From an uncultured Opitutia bacterium (GTDB lineage: Bacteria > Verrucomicrobiota > Verrucomicrobiia > Opitutales > Opitutaceae), in assembly GCA_903834135.1 (NCBI GenBank), contig CAILHZ010000005.1:62001-126000 (forward strand): 64,000 bases of DNA. The letters are read 5' to 3'. The position numbers and the translations under genes are program-made. Below the pieces are notes generated by a model. That model worked only from the letters and a program-made list of their open reading frames with translations. It was not told the origin of the DNA and searched no databases. Of the stretch, positions 35,403-44,446 are shown piece by piece. Positions within the stretch are counted from its first letter, which is position 1; each line of letters opens with the position of its first letter.

Positions 35403-36905
35403 ATGAGTTCCCCAAAATATATTCTAGCAATCGATCAAGGAACAACAAGTTCTCGCGCAATTCTTTTTGATCACACAGGTAATATCGCAAGTGTGACACA
35501 AAAAGAATTTAAGCAGATATATCCTAAGCCAGGTTGGGTTGAACATGATCCACTAGAAATTTGGTCTAGTCAGAGTTCCAGTGTTGCTGAAGTGATTGCG
35601 AAGGCAAATGTAGGTTCAGATGCAATTGCAGCAGTCGGTGTAACAAATCAGCGTGAGACAACTGTGATGTGGGATAGTGAGACAGGTGTTCCCGTTTATA
35701 ACGCGATTGTTTGGCAGGATCGCCGTACTGCTGACTATTGTGCAGGATTAAAAAAACAAGGTGTAGAATCCTTTGTTACAAAAAAAACAGGGCTTCGCAT
35801 TGATCCGTATTTCTCGGGAACTAAAGTAAGGTGGATACTAGAAAATGTTCCTGGAGCACGTGCGCGTGCTGATCAGGGTAAATTAAGATTTGGAACTGTT
35901 GATTCATGGCTTATCTGGCAATTAACTGGCGGCAAGGTACATGTCACAGATGCTAGCAATGCCTCGAGAACTTTATTGTTTAATATTCATACTGGAGACT
36001 GGGATGATGAACTTCTTAAACTCTTTGAAGTGCCGCGTTCTGTTTTACCTGAAGTAAAATCTAGTTCTGAAGTATACGGAACGGTTGATCGTAATTTATA
36101 CCCTGCGGGTGTACCAATCGCCGGCATAGCAGGTGATCAACAAGCTGCTTTATTTGGACAAGCTTGCTTTACGCCAGGTATGGCAAAAAACACCTATGGA
36201 ACGGGCTGCTTCTTGTTAATGAACACAGGTACTGAAGCTGTGCCTTCACATAATAATTTACTTACAACCGTTGCTTGGAAGATCGGCGGAAAAACTGAAT
36301 ACGCTCTAGAAGGCTCTGTTTTTATTGGAGGAGCGGTGATTCAGTGGCTTCGCGACGAATTGAAATTAATTCGCGATGTAAACGAATTAAATACTTTGGC
36401 AGCTTCTGTACCTGATGCGGGTGGAATGTTTTTGGTTCCAGCATTTGCAGGCTTAGGGGCTCCACATTGGGATCCTTATGCACGTGGCACTGTAGTTGGT
36501 CTGACTCGAGGTACTAATCGTGCTCATTTCTGTAGGGCAGCACTCGAGTCTATTGCCTTTCAAAGTGCTGATCTCATCAGTTGTATGGAGAAAGACAGTA
36601 GTATTAAATTAAAAGAACTACGCGTAGATGGTGGCGCATCACGCAGTGAGCCACTTATGCAATTCCAGGCTGACCTTTTGGGTACCTCAGTTGTAAGACC
36701 TCGTAATGTAGAAACAACAGCTATGGGAGCTGCATATCTTGCAGGTCTTGCAGTTGGTTTCTGGTCAAGTCGTGAAGATATCACACGCAATTGGGCTGTG
36801 GATGCTAAGTTTACACGCGTTCGTCCTGAATCTGAAATGACTAATATGCGTGGTACTTGGGAAAGAGCGCTTGAGCGTGCTAAGTTGTGGGAGAAGCCGC
36901 TTTGA
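35403..36905 (+). CDS. glpK: Glycerol kinase
   Basis: 500 residues of the FGGY kinase family, of normal length. Clear motifs are [15 protein letters not shown] at the start, [23 protein letters not shown], the ATP-site [15 protein letters not shown], and the FGGY segment [21 protein letters not shown]. The enzyme phosphorylates glycerol to sn-glycerol 3-phosphate in the cytoplasm. It lies downstream of the facilitator gene, so uptake and trapping are coupled. The preceding spacer lacks a Shine-Dalgarno sequence. The next gene, an acetylesterase, starts 16 bases later and may be read through but is functionally different. Confidence 0.97.
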   Translation: MSSPKYILAIDQGTTSSRAILFDHTGNIASVTQKEFKQIYPKPGWVEHDPLEIWSSQSSSVAEVIAKANVGSDAIAAVGVTNQRETTVMWDSETGVPVYNAIVWQDRRTADYCAGLKKQGVESFVTKKTGLRIDPYFSGTKVRWILENVPGARARADQGKLRFGTVDSWLIWQLTGGKVHVTDASNASRTLLFNIHTGDWDDELLKLFEVPRSVLPEVKSSSEVYGTVDRNLYPAGVPIAGIAGDQQAALFGQACFTPGMAKNTYGTGCFLLMNTGTEAVPSHNNLLTTVAWKIGGKTEYALEGSVFIGGAVIQWLRDELKLIRDVNELNTLAASVPDAGGMFLVPAFAGLGAPHWDPYARGTVVGLTRGTNRAHFCRAALESIAFQSADLISCMEKDSSIKLKELRVDGGASRSEPLMQFQADLLGTSVVRPRNVETTAMGAAYLAGLAVGFWSSREDITRNWAVDAKFTRVRPESEMTNMRGTWERALERAKLWEKPL

Positions 36906-36920
36906 TTTAGGTTTATATTT

Positions 36921-37679
36921 ATGCACCGGTTTATTTTACAGCTCCTTTTTACCTTAGTATTAATTAATCAGATTAATTGCCACGCTGCTGAATCAGATCG
37001 TATGCCAACTGTGCATATGATCGGAGATTCAACCATGGCAAATAAGCCAACGGATACACCAAATCCTGAACATGGATGGGGGCAACTTTTCCCTGAGTGC
37101 TTCAAAAATCCATCTGTGGTAATTAACTATGCAGTAAATGGGCGCAGCACCAAAAGTTTTATAGATGAAGGTAAATGGGCAAAGGTGATTTCAGCGATTA
37201 AGCCAGGTGATTATTTGATTATTCAGTTTGGGCATAATGATGAGAAAAAAGACAAACCTTTGGTTTATGCTCCAGCCTTTGGTACTTATTCAGATAATCT
37301 AAAACGCTTCATTCATGAAGCTCGAGCACATGGTGCTACACCAATTCTTGCTACGCCTGTGGCTCGTAGAAAATTTGATAAACAAGGGAAGCTTGTAGAT
37401 ACGCATGGGGATTACCCTGAAGCAGTTAGGCGTGTTGCTAAAGAAGAGCAGGTGCCGCTTCTTGAGATGCTTCAATTAACTTCTAAAAAAGAGCAGGAGC
37501 TTGGAGTGGAGGATTCTAAGAAGCTTCACCTGTGGATTGCTCCTGGGGTGTACGCAAGAGACCCTAAAGGCTTACAGGATGACACACATTACTCTCACTT
37601 AGGTGCAACCCTTGCTTCAACACTTGCTGCTGAAGAAATTAAACGCCTTAAGTTGCCCCTTGCTTCACTCCTGAAGTGA
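36921..37679 (+). CDS. Secreted rhamnogalacturonan acetylesterase-like SGNH hydrolase
   Basis: 252 residues with a signal peptide ending near CHA-AES. The SGNH blocks are IGDSTMANK with the nucleophile Ser, NYAVNGRSTKSFIDEGKW with Gly/Asn, QFGHNDEKKDK, and the C-terminal DDTHYSHLGA supplying Asp and His. This is the rhamnogalacturonan acetylesterase group (CE12-like) that removes acetyl groups from pectin backbones. Together with the GH28 enzyme at 9113 it indicates pectin processing. Possible co-transcription with glpFK looks accidental. Length and motifs are normal. Confidence 0.9.
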   Translation: MHRFILQLLFTLVLINQINCHAAESDRMPTVHMIGDSTMANKPTDTPNPEHGWGQLFPECFKNPSVVINYAVNGRSTKSFIDEGKWAKVISAIKPGDYLIIQFGHNDEKKDKPLVYAPAFGTYSDNLKRFIHEARAHGATPILATPVARRKFDKQGKLVDTHGDYPEAVRRVAKEEQVPLLEMLQLTSKKEQELGVEDSKKLHLWIAPGVYARDPKGLQDDTHYSHLGATLASTLAAEEIKRLKLPLASLLK

Positions 37680-37683
37680 TTGC

Positions 37684-38460
37684 TTAGAACATCTTCCACC
37701 TAAAACGTAGAACCTCGGTCCAAGCGCTGCGGCCTTTACCGATTACTCTACTTTCTTCAAAGTCCCATTCGAAGTTATTCGATAACGATAAGGTTGCTCC
37801 TGCTCCGAGCGTTCCTGCAAAGCTTGAGTGGCCTTGGGTTGAATCACTCATGGTGGCTTCAGTATACGCGCCAAAGACTTTACCTAAGTCCCAGCGTAAA
37901 TAGCCACTGGTGTAAAATTTACTTACGTACCCTGAATTAGTAATATTTCGCAATTGATCCCACTCAACCATGGCAGCTGCAGTTGCTCCTGCGCCAATTT
38001 TCATGGACCAAGGTAAAATGAGTCCACCTTGTAAAAATTGTGAACCTCCAAATTGGGAGTGCGTAGGAAATTGAACGTAAGGAATAATCGCAAGTGCTTG
38101 TCCCGAGGCCTCATCTTTCCAGAAAGTCCACTTAGTTCTTGCTGCAACATTTCCCATTCCGGTTTCTGTATGATCTATTCCAGCAACTGCAAATGTGCTG
38201 CGTAAAAATAATTGTGCCCCTACTTGAAAATCTAAATTATCTGTTAGGCCTGCAGAAACAATTGTAGTTCCAGCTGCCAGTGCTTGATATTGATTTGGCG
38301 ATGCAGCGCTTTGGTTTAAGCCAATTGAAACCGCATCCATTTTAGCATCAACATGGCCTGCTCCTGACGTATACGCAGTTTCTGTTACTTGAGCGATTAG
38401 CCAAAGGGGACTCAATAAAAGGACAAGTACAGCTAGTTTACGAAAACGGGATAAACGCAT
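37684..38460 (-). CDS. Outer-membrane beta-barrel protein, phenol-degradation transporter-like
   Basis: 258 residues with a signal peptide (cleavage near LIA-QVT). The mature protein alternates short beta strands with glycine and aromatic residues, among them DNLDFQVGAQLFLRST, NVAARTKWTFWKDEAS, AIIPYVQFPTH, SQFLQGGLILPW and EVLRFRWKMF ending in Phe, as outer-membrane porins do. It resembles the MetA-pathway phenol transporter-like barrel family (PF13557 type). The stop is 5 bases after the acetylesterase gene in convergent arrangement, and the amidohydrolase gene lies 14 bases upstream, so both are probably one transcript. Cargo unknown. Confidence 0.7.
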   Translation of the reverse strand: MRLSRFRKLAVLVLLLSPLWLIAQVTETAYTSGAGHVDAKMDAVSIGLNQSAASPNQYQALAAGTTIVSAGLTDNLDFQVGAQLFLRSTFAVAGIDHTETGMGNVAARTKWTFWKDEASGQALAIIPYVQFPTHSQFGGSQFLQGGLILPWSMKIGAGATAAAMVEWDQLRNITNSGYVSKFYTSGYLRWDLGKVFGAYTEATMSDSTQGHSSFAGTLGAGATLSLSNNFEWDFEESRVIGKGRSAWTEVLRFRWKMF

Positions 38461-38474
38461 CAGACAAGACTGTA

Positions 38475-39773
38475 CTAAGGATTTTTGTATGTCACTCCGT
38501 CTTTCATGACGAAGTTAACCGCGGTATGGGCTAAAGTTATATCAGCTAAGAGATCTCCTTTAACACCAACGATATCTGCATACTTACCCACCGCAATTGA
38601 GCCTATCGTTGAATCACCAATGAGAGCTGCAGCCTCGGAGGTTGCGCATTTAATTGCCTTCATCGGAGATAGGCCTGCTTCAACAAGGTAGGCAAATTCT
38701 TTTGCATTATCACCATGTTCTGAGACGCCTGTATCGGTACCAAATACGATACGCACACCAGCACTATTTGCAGCACGGCATGTCTCTATAAGCTTTGGGC
38801 CTATGGCCAGTGCTTTAGGTCTTACTAGTTCAGGGAAAAATCCATGTTCTTTTGCTTTTTCAGCAACCCAGCGACCTGCAGAGAGTGTGGGAACATAGAA
38901 TGTTCCGTGCTCTTTCATAAGTCTCATATCTTCAGCGTCCATGTAGGTTCCGTGCTCAATTGAATCAACTCCTGCCATAATGGATCTGCGTATGGCTTCT
39001 GTACCATGAGCATGTACTGCTACTTTCATTCCGTATTCATGGGCTGTTGTAACTATGGCTTTAATTTCATCCATATCCATTTGTGGATTATCACCACTTT
39101 TTTCTACGCTTAAAACACCGCCCGAAGTCATGATCTTAATTAAATCTGTTCCGTCTTTGTAATGCTGGCGTACTGCTTTACGCGCTGCATCCGCTCCATC
39201 AATTACTGATTTATCTTTAATAGCCTCGGTTACTTTGTGATTATAGCCATCTGTCGGATCTGCATGCCCTCCTGTTGTTCCAATTGGTGCACCAGCAGTG
39301 TAAATTCTAGGACCAATAGCATACCCTTTAGAAATAGCACGTTTGAGTGCTAAAGTAGAATTATCGCTATCACCTAGATTGCGAATAGTTGTGAAGCCAG
39401 CCAGCAATGTTTTCTTAGCATTAAAGGCTGCATGCAGTGCGTAGTCGCCTGGTTCTAGATACACGCCATCAGTGAAAGACTTTGGGGTTATTTCAGAGTC
39501 CAAATGATCATGGCAATCAATCCAGCCTGGAGTGATTGTATCATTTTTAAGATCGATGATCTGATCTTTCTCTGTAGCTAAAATATAACCCGACTCAATC
39601 GAAGTGATCTTTTTGTCTTCAATCACAATAGACATCGCATGTTGTGCTTGGTTCTGATCCCCATCGATTAAAGTACCTGCGTAGATTATTGTTCGGGCCT
39701 GAGCTTGGGTAGGTAGAACTAAACTTGAAATCAGAAACGCTGAGAACAAAGCACTGGGTAAGGCAGTTTTCAT
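38475..39773 (-). CDS. Secreted metal-dependent amidohydrolase
   Basis: 432 residues with a signal peptide (near AQA-RTI). It belongs to the amidohydrolase superfamily. The metal-binding HDHLD (TPGWIDCHDHLDSEI) is near residue 90, a Lys-like ITSGGVLS segment near 200, VAVHAHGTEA with His and MAGVDSIEHGTYM with His later, and FGTDTGVSEHGDN with the final Asp. Members near this sequence are Xaa-Pro or imidazolonepropionase-like dipeptidases. Substrate unknown; a cyclic amide or dipeptide is likely. It is co-directional with the barrel gene that follows after 14 bases, so the substrate might enter through it. Confidence 0.88.
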   Translation of the reverse strand: MKTALPSALFSAFLISSLVLPTQAQARTIIYAGTLIDGDQNQAQHAMSIVIEDKKITSIESGYILATEKDQIIDLKNDTITPGWIDCHDHLDSEITPKSFTDGVYLEPGDYALHAAFNAKKTLLAGFTTIRNLGDSDNSTLALKRAISKGYAIGPRIYTAGAPIGTTGGHADPTDGYNHKVTEAIKDKSVIDGADAARKAVRQHYKDGTDLIKIMTSGGVLSVEKSGDNPQMDMDEIKAIVTTAHEYGMKVAVHAHGTEAIRRSIMAGVDSIEHGTYMDAEDMRLMKEHGTFYVPTLSAGRWVAEKAKEHGFFPELVRPKALAIGPKLIETCRAANSAGVRIVFGTDTGVSEHGDNAKEFAYLVEAGLSPMKAIKCATSEAAALIGDSTIGSIAVGKYADIVGVKGDLLADITLAHTAVNFVMKDGVTYKNP

Positions 39774-39850
39774 ACTTAAAGTTAGGACATATTTCCTATT
39801 AAGGGCAACCGCACATATCAGGGGATGGTATTGCTTTTGAAGTTAAAAGA

Positions 39851-39879
39851 TTCTAAGTTTAGAAACCTACTCCACGTGG
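39851..39879. promoter_or_regulatory. Two dyads in the divergent region before the GH/kinase/epimerase operon
   Basis: TTCTAAGTTTAGAA (39851-39864) has perfect 6-base arms with a 2-base centre. CCACGTGG (39872-39879) is a perfect palindrome. They lie 44-72 bases before the ATG at 39923 and about 78 bases from the divergent amidohydrolase start. Either could be an operator. Confidence 0.4.
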
Positions 39880-39922
39880 TTGTAAGATTGCTTAATAGAA
39901 CCCCATCATATTTCGAAAATTT

Positions 39923-41932
39923 ATGAATTCGTTAAAAGTACTGCTGTCTGGCGTATGCCTATTTGTATTCAGTTTTTTTAGTGCAAAAGGGCAGGAAATG
40001 AATCTATCAAGGCCTTTTGAGGTAAAGCTAGATGCGCATTCAATTGAAATAAGTAATCCAGCTTTAAGTGCTCGTTGGAATATTACACAAACGTCAATTA
40101 CGCCCGATGTGTTTGAGGATAAGCTTAACGGTCTGACTCTTCCTCTTGGTAAGGAACTTTTCACGATCAAAACAGATAAACGTAATGGAATTAAATCTTC
40201 ACAGCTTACTTTAGTTGGTGTCCCGCGTTTAGAAGATCTACCTGCTGATCCAAATAATCCCTGCTTAGCTGAACATAGTCCTGGTAAGAGAATCAGTGCT
40301 TTATTTAAAGATGACGCGATGAACCTCGAGGTTACGTGGTCAATTATTATCAGAGACGGCTCAAATTACTTTAGGCAAAATGTTTCGTTTAAAGTTAATA
40401 TAGAAGAAATTAAAGTTTACAGTATTGTACTCGTAGATTGGCCGCTTCGGTTCCCTTATATTCCAGGCACGGCCCGGGGTATGCCTGTAATTTCTGGTAA
40501 TATATTCTGCGGATTTGAGCATCCTATGTCTACAGGTGAAGTCAGAGAAAGCCGTGCTGTCTGTTCTTTACAAAGACAAATCCCTTTAGCTCCCGATGAG
40601 CCTTTTGAGTGTTCATCTGTGATAGGCGTTGTGCGATCTGGGCAGCTGCGTAGAGATTTTAATGTCTATGTTGAACGTGAGCGTGCGCATCCATACAGAC
40701 CATTTTTGCATTACAATACCTGGTATGATTTAGGTTATTTCACTCCTTTCACGGAAAAAGATGCAGTGAATGCAATTAATTCATTTGGTCATGAGTTGAC
40801 CGAAAAACGCTCCGTTGTTCTTAGCTCGTTTCTTTTCGATGATGGCTGGGATGATCATCATACTCTGTGGGGTTTTAATTCGGGCTTTCCCAACGGATTC
40901 ACACCTTTAAAGCAGGCCGCTGCAAAATATAGTGCAGCTGCTGGCGTTTGGGTTTCACCATGGGGTGGGTATAGTACTCCTGCAGTACAACGGAAAGCAG
41001 CGGGTAAGGAGCAAGGGTTCGAAATGAATGCAAACGGGCTAGCTCTTTCAGGCCCTAAGTACTTTCAATATTTCGAAAACGCATGTCTTAATTTTATTCA
41101 TAAGTATGGAGTGAACCAATTTAAAATAGATGGTTTAGGTGATGCCACTGGACGTTTTCCTGGCAGTCACTTTGGTAGCGATTTTGAAGCAGCAATTAAG
41201 TTAATTAGCGATCTACGTGCTGCAGATCCACATTTATATCTTAATCTTACAACAGGTACTTGGCCTTCACCATTTTGGCTAAAGCATGCAGACTCTATCT
41301 GGCGTGAGGGTGATGACCATTCCTTTGCTGGGGTAGGCAGTAATCGCCAGCAGTGGATTACTTACCGAGATGGAGCGACCTATGAGGGTATTGTTCAAGT
41401 GTGTAAATTATATCCTCTAAATTCACTCATGCTTCACGGAATTATTTATGCACGTGCAGCGCGTAAGTTAGAGACCGATCCGGGCGATGATTTTGAAAGC
41501 GAAGTACATGACTATTTTGGTTCAGGTACACAGTGCCAAGAAATGTATATTACACCTGCTTTACTTTCCCAGAAAAATTGGGATGCACTAGCTGAAGCTG
41601 CAAATTGGTCACGTAGTAACAGTGATGTACTTAAAGATACTCACTGGGTTGGTGGTAATCCTTTTAAGGGAGACGTATACGGCTGGGCATCTTGGTCTTC
41701 TCGTAAAGCTATTCTCGTCTTGCGTAACCCAAGTGATCAACCAGCACAGATTTTAATCGATGTTGGTGCTGCATTCGAGTTGCCCCAGAACGCAGCACTT
41801 AGTTACTCTGCTCACAGTCCATGGCTAAAAGATAAAAATCAGGAAGCTGTAGTGTTTCAGGCAGGTCTATCCCAGGTCGTTAAGCTTAAGCCTTTTGAGG
41901 TTGTGACTTTGGATATGGATCCAAAAAGATAG
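39923..41932 (+). CDS. Secreted alpha-galactosidase-like glycoside hydrolase (GH36-like clan)
   Basis: 669 residues with a signal peptide (near AKG-QEM). An N-terminal beta domain of about 240 residues precedes a TIM barrel with the clan's landmarks: FDDGWDDHHTLWG (Asp306-307), AGVWVSPWGGYS, and QFKIDGLGD with Asp403 as the likely nucleophile. REGDDHSF (Asp464-465) may carry the acid. A beta C-terminal domain ends it. Homologues sometimes carry the misleading label enterotoxin. I expect an alpha-galactoside or N-acetylgalactosaminide substrate. It starts an operon with the NahK-like kinase 11 bases downstream and an overlapping epimerase, which fits release and use of galactose-type sugars. 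Confidence 0.78.
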   Translation: MNSLKVLLSGVCLFVFSFFSAKGQEMNLSRPFEVKLDAHSIEISNPALSARWNITQTSITPDVFEDKLNGLTLPLGKELFTIKTDKRNGIKSSQLTLVGVPRLEDLPADPNNPCLAEHSPGKRISALFKDDAMNLEVTWSIIIRDGSNYFRQNVSFKVNIEEIKVYSIVLVDWPLRFPYIPGTARGMPVISGNIFCGFEHPMSTGEVRESRAVCSLQRQIPLAPDEPFECSSVIGVVRSGQLRRDFNVYVERERAHPYRPFLHYNTWYDLGYFTPFTEKDAVNAINSFGHELTEKRSVVLSSFLFDDGWDDHHTLWGFNSGFPNGFTPLKQAAAKYSAAAGVWVSPWGGYSTPAVQRKAAGKEQGFEMNANGLALSGPKYFQYFENACLNFIHKYGVNQFKIDGLGDATGRFPGSHFGSDFEAAIKLISDLRAADPHLYLNLTTGTWPSPFWLKHADSIWREGDDHSFAGVGSNRQQWITYRDGATYEGIVQVCKLYPLNSLMLHGIIYARAARKLETDPGDDFESEVHDYFGSGTQCQEMYITPALLSQKNWDALAEAANWSRSNSDVLKDTHWVGGNPFKGDVYGWASWSSRKAILVLRNPSDQPAQILIDVGAAFELPQNAALSYSAHSPWLKDKNQEAVVFQAGLSQVVKLKPFEVVTLDMDPKR

Positions 41933-41942
41933 GGCCATTGAT

Positions 41943-43061
41943 TTGAATACCACATTTTCCCAGTCTTATCTTAATGCAATATGCCTAGGGTTTATTCTGC
42001 AGGGACCTGTGAGTTCCTGCGAGACTTATGGCAATGGCCATATCAACGATACTTGGCTTGTGACCTGTAATAATCAGGGTAAAAAGGTACATTATATTCT
42101 TCAGAGAATAAATCATACGATCTTTAAAAATGTCCCTGCGTTAATGGAAAATGTAGATCGAGTATGTAGTCATATGCGTACCCTAAGGCTTGAGTCAGGA
42201 GCAGTGAAAGGCTTAAGGCGCCCACTCACGCTGTGTCTGACGCATGAGCAAAAAAGTTATTATCAAGATAAGGAAGGTAACTTTTGGCGGGTATACGATT
42301 TCATTGAAGATACAGTATCTGTTGATGTTTTAGAAAGTGATAAACAAGCATATGAAGCTGCAAAATCATTTGGTGCCTTTCAAAGGTGCTTGTCTAATCT
42401 GCCAGGGAATAGGTTAAACGAGACGATTCCAAACTTTCACAATACAGTAAGTCGATTTGCGGTATTTAAGGAAATGGTTCGCTCAGATCCAGAAGCACGT
42501 GCGAGTTCTGCATTAATAGAAATTGAGTTCGTACTTAATAGAGAAAGTCTAGCATCAAAGCTACTGGTACTTATGCAGTCTGGCGCAATTTCTGAGCGCA
42601 TAACGCATAATGACACCAAGATTAATAACGTACTACTTGATCCTAAAACAGGTGAAGGCGTGTGTGTCATTGATCTTGATACAGTAATGCCTGGTTTAGG
42701 TCTTTATGATTTTGGAGATATGGTACGTTCAGCAAGTAATTCAGCGGCCGAGGACGAAGTGAATCTAGATTTAGTTAAGTTTAGGATGCCTATCTTTGAA
42801 GCTCTTGTTCGAGGTTATCTCTCTGGGGCTGGTGATATGCTTAATGAATCTGAGAAAGCTCATTTACCCACTGCTGCACAAGTCATTACGTTTGAAAATG
42901 GAATGCGTTTTCTCACAGATTATTTAAATGGAGATAAGTATTTTAAAATTAAACGACCTTTGCATAATTTAGAACGTGCTCGAAATCAGTTCGCGCTTCT
43001 GCGATCTATGGAGAATCACGATTCTAGTATGCATCACTTTGTAGCTCAATTTGCCTCATGA
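41943..43061 (+). CDS. N-acetylhexosamine 1-kinase (NahK)-like phosphotransferase
   Basis: 372 residues from a TTG start at 41943; no ATG precedes the conserved part. The NahK group features are GNGHINDTWLVTC, HYILQRINHTIFKNVPALME, the catalytic loop THNDTKINNVLLD with Asp224, and DLDTVMPG with metal-binding Asp. Bifidobacterial NahK phosphorylates GlcNAc and GalNAc at C1 in the lacto-N-biose pathway. Some databases mislabel this group as mucin-desulfating sulfatase. The upstream gene encodes a secreted GH36-like hydrolase and the downstream epimerase overlaps by 4 bases. A route from galactosaminide or galactoside to sugar 1-phosphate and then a UDP-sugar is plausible; no pyrophosphorylase gene is visible nearby. 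Confidence 0.8.
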   Translation: MNTTFSQSYLNAICLGFILQGPVSSCETYGNGHINDTWLVTCNNQGKKVHYILQRINHTIFKNVPALMENVDRVCSHMRTLRLESGAVKGLRRPLTLCLTHEQKSYYQDKEGNFWRVYDFIEDTVSVDVLESDKQAYEAAKSFGAFQRCLSNLPGNRLNETIPNFHNTVSRFAVFKEMVRSDPEARASSALIEIEFVLNRESLASKLLVLMQSGAISERITHNDTKINNVLLDPKTGEGVCVIDLDTVMPGLGLYDFGDMVRSASNSAAEDEVNLDLVKFRMPIFEALVRGYLSGAGDMLNESEKAHLPTAAQVITFENGMRFLTDYLNGDKYFKIKRPLHNLERARNQFALLRSMENHDSSMHHFVAQFAS

Positions 43062-43960
43062 ATATCCTCATTACAGGTGGGGCAGGTTTTATTGGCAGTC
43101 ACTTAGCTGAGTACTTCCAAGGTAAAGCCACGGTAACTATTTTAGATAATTTCAGAACAGGTAAGCATGATAACCTCAAAGGGCTAAGTGTTAAATTAAT
43201 CGAAGGTTCAATTGTTAATAAAGCTGATGTGGAAAAGGCAGTAGAGGGTGTAGATTATGTTTTTCACATGGCGGCTCAGGTCAGTGTGCCGGAATCAGTG
43301 CATAACCCTTTAGAATGTCTGCAAATTAATGGGATTGGTTTACTCAACGTACTTGAAGCATCTGCACAGGCAGGAGTAAAAAAATTATGCTTCAGTAGTT
43401 CATCTGCTGTTTATGGAGAAAATCCAGCATCACCTAAGCACGAAAATCTAAGTCCAGATCCTCGCAGTCCTTATGCACTCACTAAATTAGACGGTGAATA
43501 TTACTGTGCCATGTACGCTGCGTTAGGTCGTTTAAAGACGACCAGTTTGAGATACTTTAATGTCTATGGACCTAGGCAAGATCCTGTCAGTGCCTATGCT
43601 GCAGCTATTCCTATTTTCCTTAAGAAAGCACAGGCTGGTGAAGCACTCACAATTTTTGGAGATGGGCTGCAGACACGGGATTTTGTTTTCGTAAAAGATA
43701 TTGTGGCTGCAAATGTTTTTGCAATGACTTCACCCGAGCTTACTGGTGTTTATAATGTAGGGGGTGGTAAAAGTATCACAATTAAAGCAATTGCAGAGCG
43801 TATCATTGAACTCACGAAATCATCTTCAAGCATTCAGTATCAGGGTGAACGCCCAGGTGATGTGAAGCATTCCTGTGCAGACGCAGATAAGTTAGCTAAA
43901 GCAGGTTTCACTCCTAGATGGGATCTCGAGCGAGGCTTACATGCACTCGTATCAATTTAG
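43058..43960 (+). CDS. NAD-dependent UDP-sugar 4-epimerase-like protein
   Basis: 300 residues of the extended SDR family. The NAD loop is GGAGFIGSHL (7-16), the active-site pair is Tyr139 and Lys143 in YALTK, and a Ser cluster SSSSAVYG precedes it. YFNVYGPRQDPVSAYAA and FGDGLQTRDFVFVKDI are typical of UDP-GlcNAc or UDP-glucose 4-epimerases (Gne/WbpP-like). The ATG overlaps the kinase stop, so translation is coupled. It should interconvert the galacto and gluco forms of the nucleotide sugar. Specificity for N-acetylated sugars is suggested by context but not proven. Confidence 0.85.
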   Translation: MNILITGGAGFIGSHLAEYFQGKATVTILDNFRTGKHDNLKGLSVKLIEGSIVNKADVEKAVEGVDYVFHMAAQVSVPESVHNPLECLQINGIGLLNVLEASAQAGVKKLCFSSSSAVYGENPASPKHENLSPDPRSPYALTKLDGEYYCAMYAALGRLKTTSLRYFNVYGPRQDPVSAYAAAIPIFLKKAQAGEALTIFGDGLQTRDFVFVKDIVAANVFAMTSPELTGVYNVGGGKSITIKAIAERIIELTKSSSSIQYQGERPGDVKHSCADADKLAKAGFTPRWDLERGLHALVSI

Positions 43961-44433
43961 TGGTTAAGCCACCAGATTGTACCACTTAGAGTTCCTGCAA
44001 AACTTACCCAAAGTAGGTAAGGGACTAATAAAACGCCTGCTAATGGGCGCACTTTGTAAAATGAAATCAGGGTGAAAATTATTGCTATCCAAAGCACTGT
44101 AATTTCCGTAAACGCAACTCCAAGCATGTGTAAGCCAAAGAACAGAGGAGTCCAAAGCGCATTAAGCCCCCACTGAACAAGAAACAGCCGCAAAGCTTTA
44201 GCCTGCTTATTCCAACCGCCTTCACACCAGATAAGCCATGCCGCAATGGCCATCATCACATATAAAAGTGTCCATACAGGGCCAAATAACCACGCAGGTG
44301 GATTCCACGTTGGTTTATGAATTAGTGTATACCAGCCACGCGTTGAGACAAAGACAGCGGTCAAAGACGCAGTAAAACAAAAAACAAGCCATCCGCAAAG
44401 AGCCTTGATTCGAGATGACCTACTTGAATGCAT
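43957..44433 (-). CDS. TspO/MBR family protein
   Basis: 158 residues with five hydrophobic helices. The family motif is visible as WYTLIHKPTWNPPAWLFGPV followed by WTLLYVMMAIAAWLIW, with further Trp-rich segments (LVQWGLNALWTPLFFG) and a C-terminal tail. TspO proteins sit in the membrane and bind porphyrins and other hydrophobic ligands, often in stress or light response. The stop overlaps that of the convergent epimerase by 4 bases. The SGNH gene lies 13 bases upstream on the same strand, so the two may share a transcript. Confidence 0.92.
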   Translation of the reverse strand: MHSSRSSRIKALCGWLVFCFTASLTAVFVSTRGWYTLIHKPTWNPPAWLFGPVWTLLYVMMAIAAWLIWCEGGWNKQAKALRLFLVQWGLNALWTPLFFGLHMLGVAFTEITVLWIAIIFTLISFYKVRPLAGVLLVPYLLWVSFAGTLSGTIWWLNH

Positions 44434-44446
44434 TGCCTAGATTTAC

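Noticed and set aside
39923-41932. Enterotoxin label that some homologues carry
   Set aside because: The sequence shows a TIM-barrel glycoside hydrolase with paired Asp motifs and no toxin features.
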